Origin: Bacteroidota bacterium
GTDB taxonomy: Bacteria; Bacteroidota; Ignavibacteria; Ignavibacteriales; Melioribacteraceae
NCBI GenBank assembly: GCA_023397505.1
Contig: JAEWUC010000008.1
Coordinates: 496,001-560,000, forward strand
Length of the DNA: 64,000 bases
Reading direction: 5' to 3'
Of this stretch, positions 56,012 through 61,346 are shown one piece after another. Every line of letters begins with the position of its first letter. Position 1 is the stretch's first letter. Made by a program: the position numbers and the translations under genes. The notes beneath the pieces are model-generated. The model had not been told where the DNA came from, searched no databases, and was given only the letters and a program-made list of their open reading frames with translations.

Positions 56012-56101
56012 AAAAAATTTATAAACAATATTCTAATTCACCGGAAACGTATATTTATCCGTACGCCACCACCACAATAAATTTGCATGTGAATTAAAAT
56101 A
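55987..56101 (-). promoter_or_regulatory. trp attenuator: alternative stems 1:2 (pause) and 2:3 (antiterminator)
   Basis: Region 1 (56101-56089, TATTTTAATTCAC) pairs with region 2 (56041-56029, GTGAATTAGAATA) over 13 bp with one G-U; the Trp codons lie in the loop. Overlapping region 2 bases (56047-56035, TTTCCGGTGAATT) pair with region 3 (55999-55987, GATTCACCGGGAA) over 13 bp with two G-U. Pairing 2:3 captures the loop and the first three bases of the terminator 3' arm. A ribosome stalled on Trp codons masks region 1 and frees 2 for 3 (readthrough); one reaching the stop covers region 2, so the terminator forms. Confidence 0.9.
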
Positions 56102-56122
56102 ATATGTGCCGTTTGTTTTCAT
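56033..56122 (-). CDS. trpL: trp operon leader peptide (29 residues, three consecutive Trp codons)
   Basis: An ATG-started frame of 30 codons ending in TAG. Residues 17-19 are Trp-Trp-Trp (56074-56066), in the context NLLWWWRTDKY. It sits between a strong promoter and an intrinsic terminator directly ahead of trpE, with alternative stems built around it, so its role is translational sensing of charged tRNA-Trp. There is no Shine-Dalgarno, and the ATG lies close to the predicted transcription start. The peptide is not expected to have a function of its own. Confidence 0.92.
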   Translation of the reverse strand: MKTNGTYYFNSHANLLWWWRTDKYTFPVN

Positions 56123-56128
56123 TGGTTG

Positions 56129-56159
56129 CAAAGATAAACTTTGAATCCGATCATGTCAA
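56129..56159 (-). promoter_or_regulatory. trp operon promoter
   Basis: TTGACA (56159-56154), a 17-base spacer and TATCTT (56136-56131) make a near-consensus sigma-70 promoter. Read as TATCTTTG (56136-56129) the same element matches the Bacteroidota TAnnTTTG -7 motif. The predicted start of transcription is about 56122-56125, at or within three bases of the trpL ATG. Confidence 0.8.
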
Positions 56160-56220
56160 TAGCTATAAAAATTTATTAAAAAAACTTCACTCGATGCATG
56201 AATAAGAGAATACTAATATT

Positions 56221-56511
56221 TGTTTCTCTACTTCATGCAGCTCTTTTGTTCTATCTTTGCTCAAATCAATATTCCCGAAAACCGAGTCGTCTTCAGTCAA
56301 TATCATATAGAAGTTGTTTATCTCCTGAATCTCGATATTTGCTTCATCAAATGAAAATTCCAAAACGTGTCCCCCGAAAGTATTATCGAAGGATAAAAAG
56401 TGAAGATGATAACCCGGTACATTCACTCCTGAAGTAAAGGCAGGCAGCCGGAATCCGGCTAATGTTCCCGTCTGTTCCTTCTTCTCGAATATTGGTTGTG
56501 TTTTTGTTACT
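56221..56511 (-). pseudogene. Truncated duplicate of the acetolactate decarboxylase gene (3' part only)
   Basis: About 290 bases closely match the 3' end of the intact gene at 59609-60376 (aligned with about 59611-59900). The 96 shared residues, from VTKTQPIFE to ELHEVEK, differ at 11 positions. The homology stops abruptly inside TKTQ-preceding sequence at about 56511, so the signal peptide and N-terminal half are missing. The original stop codon is lost, and the frame runs on to 56187. The Zn-site histidines (GYHLHF, GGHVL) are present, but the N-terminal catalytic part is not. A non-functional remnant of a partial duplication. Confidence 0.85.
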
Positions 56512-56831
56512 CTGTTTGTTCGGTAAAAAGCAAATAACAATTTATATATTCCTGGGAAAGAAAATCTTGTTTCACTAGCTCCGGCGAACATGAAAAAAAA
56601 GAAATAAGATATCCTGGTAAAACCGAAAACTGATATAGATGCAAACAAAGTGGTTGAAACAATAGAAGAAAATAATGTATAACATAAAGCTGAGATAGTA
56701 TTATACCACATGCTTAAGGAGTAAAAGCAAATAAAAATAAGCAACCGATAAAAAGAGCGGATAGAATTAAGAATAGAGGATAATGTTCTTATGAAAGCTT
56801 TATGAACTAAATTATTAACCAAATATCATAA
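56512..56831. other. Non-coding stretch between the budA remnant and the DUF2147 gene
   Basis: A 320-base AT-rich region. An open minus-strand frame runs through it into the budA remnant, but it encodes a low-complexity Phe/Ser/Ile-rich string with no ribosome-binding site or family match. It looks like decayed or filler DNA at the duplication junction. I see no hairpin, promoter or RNA gene that I can support. Confidence 0.5.
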
Positions 56832-57302
56832 TTATTCACGCTTCTTATTTTCTCTTGTCCATTGAACATTTCTTCCGAGCAAAGAAAATCCGATATATCC
56901 TCGTAGGTATAATTTGTTAATGTCATCATTTTCAAACCATGCCTTACATTTATAAGTGCTGCCCGATTCCGGATCGTAAATCCTACCGTTTTCCCACTCA
57001 TCATCGCTAAACTCAAATCCGGATAATATTTGTAATCCAAGTATAGTTCTGTTTCTCAATTTTTCATCGGGATTATTTTCGTCCTTTAACGGCATGTTAT
57101 TTTTTAGTGTTTTTTTTAACCACACAATCTTTCCGCAAAATTTACTGTCCGAATTTTTAAATATTTCAATCTGCGATTTTGGTTCATTTGTATTCTTGTC
57201 CAAAGTAAGCCAAAAACCAATTATGTCTTCCGAATTTTGACAGAATATTTTTGTTGTAAATATGAAGGTAATGATTAATAAATAAAATGATATTCTTTTC
57301 AT
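56832..57302 (-). CDS. DUF2147 secreted protein
   Basis: A 156-residue exported protein. The signal peptide (MKRISFYLLIITFIFTTKIFCQ) precedes a DUF2147 beta-sandwich with IIGFWLTLDKN, FCGKIVWLKK, TILGLQILSGFEF, GRIYDPESGSTYKCKAWF and LYLRGYIGFSLLGRNVQWTR. Family members are periplasmic proteins of unknown role. It is downstream of the HXXEE gene on the same strand (45-base gap). Confidence 0.88.
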   Translation of the reverse strand: MKRISFYLLIITFIFTTKIFCQNSEDIIGFWLTLDKNTNEPKSQIEIFKNSDSKFCGKIVWLKKTLKNNMPLKDENNPDEKLRNRTILGLQILSGFEFSDDEWENGRIYDPESGSTYKCKAWFENDDINKLYLRGYIGFSLLGRNVQWTRENKKRE

Positions 57303-57347
57303 AACTTGAATCCTAATTGAGAGAGGTGATAAATGAATTTTAGCAAT

Positions 57348-57902
57348 CTAAAGTCCTATCCATTCTGCAATAATTTTACCAAGCAGCATCGCACTAACGA
57401 TTCCCGATTCTAACTTATCTCCAATGGCGATAATGTGAGCAAAAATAGCTATAAATATCACTCCCATTAAAGCAGCATACCATTTCGCAATTAGTTTTTC
57501 GGAAATCATTTTAAAGATGATTATTCCAATCAACGGAACGCCAACAATAAATCCGAAAACAAGTCCGGGCGCATACGATGCAAAATATATTGACCAATAG
57601 AGATGAACCAATCCGTTATATAGTATAAAAGTAAAAACCGGGAACAGTATCGCGGCGGCTATCTTTTTGCTTTTTATTCTCAAAACAAGAAGGAAAAACA
57701 GAAAGGTAATTACAATTATGATTACAAAAATCGTTCTGAGATGGAGATCAATTACATCGGGAATGTTTGATTGGTGCTTTCGATGCCACGATAAAATGTT
57801 CCATTCCTCAAATTCATGAAGAGCAAAAATGAATGGAAATATTTTTATCAGTATCCAAAGATCAATTTTGGCAATGGAGCTATGGATTTTTCGTAAAATC
57901 AT
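57348..57902 (-). CDS. HXXEE-domain integral membrane protein
   Basis: A 184-residue protein with five or six TM helices. The N-terminal FALHEFEEWN supplies the H-x-x-E-E motif that defines the HXXEE family; a downstream polar membrane segment GLVHLYWSIYFASY also fits. Biochemical function unknown, possibly a metal-dependent membrane enzyme. It starts 10 bases after the SDR gene and so is likely co-transcribed with it. Confidence 0.8.
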   Translation of the reverse strand: MILRKIHSSIAKIDLWILIKIFPFIFALHEFEEWNILSWHRKHQSNIPDVIDLHLRTIFVIIIVITFLFFLLVLRIKSKKIAAAILFPVFTFILYNGLVHLYWSIYFASYAPGLVFGFIVGVPLIGIIIFKMISEKLIAKWYAALMGVIFIAIFAHIIAIGDKLESGIVSAMLLGKIIAEWIGL

Positions 57903-57912
57903 AAAATACTTT

Positions 57913-58659
57913 TTAACCTAATGTTGCTGCAAAATGTTTGATTTTCATGAGCCAAAGTATCCATCTATACATGTAAATATTTTTCTTCCTATTACAAATC
58001 ATTTTTTCAATAACCACTGCCGCTCGTTTGGGATTAATAGTCAATAGTGCCGGAGCTTTGAATGTGTTTTCTTCCAAGTCATCATGAAACGAAGTGCTCA
58101 TTGGTCCCGGCATAAAGAAACCGACTTTAATATTAGTACTTTTTATTTCATAACGAAAACCTTCTGTAAAACCGTTCAATGCAAATTTTGTGGAAGAATA
58201 TATACTTGTTTGGGCATAGGAAACTTTACTCAGTAACGAACCGATGTTTATTATATAACCGGAGGTACTTACCTTCAACAAAGGCAGTAGTTCCTTAATA
58301 CAATATATCACTCCAAAAAAATTTATTTCAAAATGTCTTCTCATTTCCTCGCTGGTCATATCTTCTAAAATCTTTGGGATACCTATACCGGCATTATTAA
58401 CCAGCACATCAATATGGCGGTAATGTTCCTTTATAATCCCGGTCATATTTTTTACATCGCCTTCTCTTGACACATCGCATGTAATTATTAAAGGAAGCTT
58501 TCCTGTTTGCGCATGAATTTCCTTTTGTACTGTTTCAAGCCCGTCTTTATTGCGCGCAACTAGTATCAAATTGTGATTACCCTGGCTTAGTTTTTTCGCA
58601 AGTTCTTTGCCGAGTCCTTTAGATGCGCCTGTTATTACAATATTCTTTATAGGAGTCAT
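57913..58659 (-). CDS. Short-chain dehydrogenase/reductase
   Basis: A 248-residue classical SDR. The cofactor motif is GASKGLGKELAKKL; NNAG, catalytic Ser in NIGSLLS and YSSTKFA (YxxxK) are all present. The substrate is unknown. Arg in ARNKDG after the second strand suggests NADP(H). Position near the acetolactate decarboxylase makes acetoin or diacetyl reduction conceivable but unsupported by sequence. It heads a small group with the HXXEE and DUF2147 genes. Confidence 0.88.
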   Translation of the reverse strand: MTPIKNIVITGASKGLGKELAKKLSQGNHNLILVARNKDGLETVQKEIHAQTGKLPLIITCDVSREGDVKNMTGIIKEHYRHIDVLVNNAGIGIPKILEDMTSEEMRRHFEINFFGVIYCIKELLPLLKVSTSGYIINIGSLLSKVSYAQTSIYSSTKFALNGFTEGFRYEIKSTNIKVGFFMPGPMSTSFHDDLEENTFKAPALLTINPKRAAVVIEKMICNRKKNIYMYRWILWLMKIKHFAATLG

Positions 58660-58679
58660 AATCCCAAACGGAGGTTTGA

Positions 58680-58898
58680 CTAATTAGAATTTCGTTTAAT
58701 ATGATTTGCATAAATCAATATTCCGATAACAGCGGAAAAGAAGCCGCTGAAAAATCCGCCGGTTCCATGACCAATAACATTGGCGATAAAACTTTTAGGG
58801 AACGGTAGAACGAAATAATTTAACAGTACCGAGATAAAACAGCTTATGATTCCGGCAACCAAACCGTTCTTGAATACTTCTATACCTTTAATTTTCAT
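58680..58898 (-). CDS. Small two-helix membrane protein, hypothetical
   Basis: About 72 residues from the ATG at 58898 (an alternative ATG at 58937 adds 13). Two hydrophobic segments (about 14-34 and 47-66) flank the loop PFPKSFIANVIGHGTGG. No family recognised. It lies 20 bases before the SDR gene and 72 bases after the Crp/Fnr regulator on the same strand, so it may belong to that regulon. Confidence 0.6.
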   Translation of the reverse strand: MKIKGIEVFKNGLVAGIISCFISVLLNYFVLPFPKSFIANVIGHGTGGFFSGFFSAVIGILIYANHIKRNSN

Positions 58899-58970
58899 AG
58901 TTATTAAGTTGTTATGAATAAAATTCATCCCAAACATAACTCAAGCAAAGAAGCCGGTCATTGATGTATG

Positions 58971-59555
58971 TTAATTTTTAAAGTTCGCCCTTATACGGCT
59001 TAACGATTCGGGGGTTATTCGCAGGTACGAAGCGATATAATATTGCGGTATTCTGTTTAAGAGGGTAGGGAAGTCGTTAATGAAATTTTGATATCTACTG
59101 TTTGCATCAAGTAAAAGAAGTTCTGCTTCACGGTTTTCTTTAAGAATAAAAATTAACTCGGCAAGTTTTTTAGCAGCAATCTGCCAGCATACGTTGCTGT
59201 TCAATAAGCTAATGTAATCATCATAAGTAAAGGTGAGAAGCTTAGAATCTTCGAGAGCTTGAATACTAAACTTTGACGGCTCTCTTTTAATAAATGCGCT
59301 GTAAGATATAGCCAGACTGTTCTCTGCGCAAAAGTGTTTTGTTATATCTTTACCTTTGCGGCCAATATAAAACAAACGTAATAATCCCGAGGCATTAAAC
59401 CCTATTTGTCTGGGTATTTCGCCGGCGCGAAGAAAATATTCATCCTTTTTTAAACTAACTCGCTTTAACAGTTTATGGAATTTTATTAACTCATCACGCG
59501 GGATATCTTTAAGAATACCGGGATCTGTAATTGCTTTTTCGATCGTGTCTTTCAT
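58971..59555 (-). CDS. Crp/Fnr-family transcriptional regulator
   Basis: A 194-residue protein with an N-terminal cyclic-nucleotide-binding-like beta-barrel (about 20-120; KKDEYFLRAGEIPRQIGFNASGLLRLFY in part). A dimer helix follows, then a C-terminal winged HTH (RIPQYYIASYLRITPESLSRIR). It has no cysteine cluster, so it is not an oxygen-sensing FNR with [4Fe-4S]. This subgroup is frequent in Bacteroidota and usually governs adjacent genes; the SDR group downstream and the acetolactate decarboxylase 53 bases upstream are candidates. Confidence 0.88.
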   Translation of the reverse strand: MKDTIEKAITDPGILKDIPRDELIKFHKLLKRVSLKKDEYFLRAGEIPRQIGFNASGLLRLFYIGRKGKDITKHFCAENSLAISYSAFIKREPSKFSIQALEDSKLLTFTYDDYISLLNSNVCWQIAAKKLAELIFILKENREAELLLLDANSRYQNFINDFPTLLNRIPQYYIASYLRITPESLSRIRANFKN

Positions 59556-59608
59556 CGTTTAAGGATATTTTATTATACAAGATTAATAATTTCTAACGGT
59601 AGTATTAT

Positions 59609-60376
59609 TTACTTTTCCACTTCATGCAGTTCTTTTGTTCTATCTTTACTCAAATCAATATTTCCGAAAGCCGAATCGTCTTTGGGCAATGACATATAGA
59701 AGCTGTTGATTTCTTGAATCTCGACATTTGCCTCATCAAGTGAAAATTCCAGCACGTGTCCGCCGAAAGTTTTATCGGAAGACAAAAAGTGAAGATGATA
59801 GCCCGGTACATTCACTCCTGAAGTAAAGGCAGGCAGCCGGAATCCGACTAATGTTCCCGTCTGTTCTTTCCTCTCGAATATTGGTTGTGTCTTTGTTACT
59901 TCACTTAAAGGTTTATATGGCTTTTCTTGCACGGGAACCGTTCTTGTTTTTATGTAGGAAAACTTGCCCGTTACCTTAACGGCATAGAATAAATTTTTGT
60001 TCTTAATTGTACTATCGATAATGGATTGAAAATCGTTATAACTTTTTATGGATTTAACCGGCAAAGATAAATTGCTTTTAAAGTTAACAACCGATGCAAA
60101 AGGAGATGTCCCGTCTAAATCGGCTTTATGAATTTTTCCATCTGCTTTGAATTGGTAAATTACACCATCGAGCATAATCATTTCGCCGTCGAGTTTATCG
60201 AATGTACCGATTCCGAAATCACCATATTTTGTTAATTCGTCGAGTTGAATTACGCCGTCGTAATAACCTGCGAGTAATGCATCAATTGTTGAAACTTGAG
60301 TTAGCGTATTTTCTTTTACGGAACTGCAAGAATAAAGAAGAACATTTAATAAAAGTAATAAGACTAATTTTTTCAT
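59609..60376 (-). CDS. budA: Alpha-acetolactate decarboxylase, lipoprotein type
   Basis: A 255-residue enzyme. N-terminal KKLVLLLLLNVLLYSCSSVKEN is a lipoprotein signal peptide with lipobox LYSC (Cys about 17). The catalytic domain has DALLAGYYDGVIQLDELTKYGDFGIGTFD (in part) and the metal-binding GYHLHFLS and GGHVLEF histidines. It decarboxylates 2-acetolactate to acetoin. An exported, lipid-anchored form implies activity outside the cytoplasm, on acetolactate that leaves the cell. A truncated copy of its 3' end lies at 56221-56511. Confidence 0.9.
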   Translation of the reverse strand: MKKLVLLLLLNVLLYSCSSVKENTLTQVSTIDALLAGYYDGVIQLDELTKYGDFGIGTFDKLDGEMIMLDGVIYQFKADGKIHKADLDGTSPFASVVNFKSNLSLPVKSIKSYNDFQSIIDSTIKNKNLFYAVKVTGKFSYIKTRTVPVQEKPYKPLSEVTKTQPIFERKEQTGTLVGFRLPAFTSGVNVPGYHLHFLSSDKTFGGHVLEFSLDEANVEIQEINSFYMSLPKDDSAFGNIDLSKDRTKELHEVEK

Positions 60377-60495
60377 CTTAATTCCTTCAATAATAAAAAT
60401 AAATAGAACGCAGACCTGCTTACCGCAGGCAAGTTGTTATGATTTAAAAGATCATTGTGGATCATAAATAATCATAAAAATCAGTGTCCTATTTT
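60377..60495 (-). promoter_or_regulatory. budA upstream region with hairpin and ATGATC repeats
   Basis: A small hairpin CCTGC/GCAGG (60415-60419 with 60425-60429) lies about 40 bases before budA. Further upstream two GATCAT copies 4 bases apart (60450-60465) sit within a loose inverted repeat ATGATT...AATCAT (60439-60475). These could be a Crp/Fnr-type operator plus leader hairpin; no direct evidence. Confidence 0.35.
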
Positions 60496-61314
60496 CTACG
60501 GGAATATCATTTCGATTGCGCTTAAGGGATCAATTCGTTTATTAAACCATTGTATGCCGAGGTGAAGATGAGGAGCGGTTGAACGCCCGGTGTTGCCGAC
60601 TTCACCTATTTTTTGACCCTTTAGAACTTTATCGCCGGATTTTACATCAAGTTTGTTCATGTGTAGATATACACTTGTTAATCCTTGTCCGTGATCAATC
60701 AAAATAAAATTACCGTTGTAGTAAAAATCTTCACCCGCTAAAATTACTTTCCCATCACTTATTGAATAAACTGGCGTTCCTTCGTCGGCTCCGTAATCAA
60801 CGCCGTTGTGAGGTTTTTTGCGTACTCCATTTAGTATTCTTTGACTGCCGAATACACTTGTAATTCTTGGACTGTCAACAGGGGTTATAAATCCTACTGA
60901 AAAAAAAGCTGTATCAATAGTTCCTACTTTTTTACGCGCGAGTTTTATTTCCTTAGCGTCATCTTCTATACGGTTTAAAACATCTCTTGGCGGATTAACA
61001 TAATTACCAGATACGCGCAGCCTTTGTATTTCGTATTTTCTTTTAGGAAGAACTAATTTTTTAGTTTCTGATTTCTTGTTTTTGTACTTAATCTTTAAAA
61101 TATGTGTTCCTTTTGCGTCGCGGTCAAAACCAAAAATGAAATACCCGTTTTCATCAACCTGAAGTTTTTTCTTGTCTAAAAAAACGCTTTTAATATTATC
61201 AGCTTTGCCTATAACAATAGAACCGGGTTTGGCGTCACCGATAAGTTTCAAGTTTTGCGCATGCAAAGTGATTAAGGAAATGTTTATAAATAATATTACT
61301 AATAATTTTTTCAT
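60496..61314 (-). CDS. M23-family (LytM) peptidase
   Basis: A 272-residue exported protein. The signal peptide (KKLLVILFINISLITLHAQ) precedes a beta-rich N-terminal domain (about 20-135) and a C-terminal Peptidase_M23 domain. The Zn site is intact: HNGVDYGADEG (HxxxD) and APHLHLG (HxH). Likely a peptidoglycan endopeptidase or an EnvC/NlpD-like activator; the intact metal site favours an active enzyme. It starts 32 bases after the end of the TPR/YaiO-like gene. Confidence 0.92.
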   Translation of the reverse strand: MKKLLVILFINISLITLHAQNLKLIGDAKPGSIVIGKADNIKSVFLDKKKLQVDENGYFIFGFDRDAKGTHILKIKYKNKKSETKKLVLPKRKYEIQRLRVSGNYVNPPRDVLNRIEDDAKEIKLARKKVGTIDTAFFSVGFITPVDSPRITSVFGSQRILNGVRKKPHNGVDYGADEGTPVYSISDGKVILAGEDFYYNGNFILIDHGQGLTSVYLHMNKLDVKSGDKVLKGQKIGEVGNTGRSTAPHLHLGIQWFNKRIDPLSAIEMIFP

Positions 61315-61346
61315 CGATTAAGAATTCTGAGTGGTGAAATAATGAA

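Noticed and set aside
56187..56822. Open frame of 211 codons on the minus strand covering the budA remnant
   Set aside because: Its first half is low-complexity Phe/Ser/Ile-rich sequence without a ribosome-binding site; only the last part is homologous to budA. It is treated as a remnant, not a gene.
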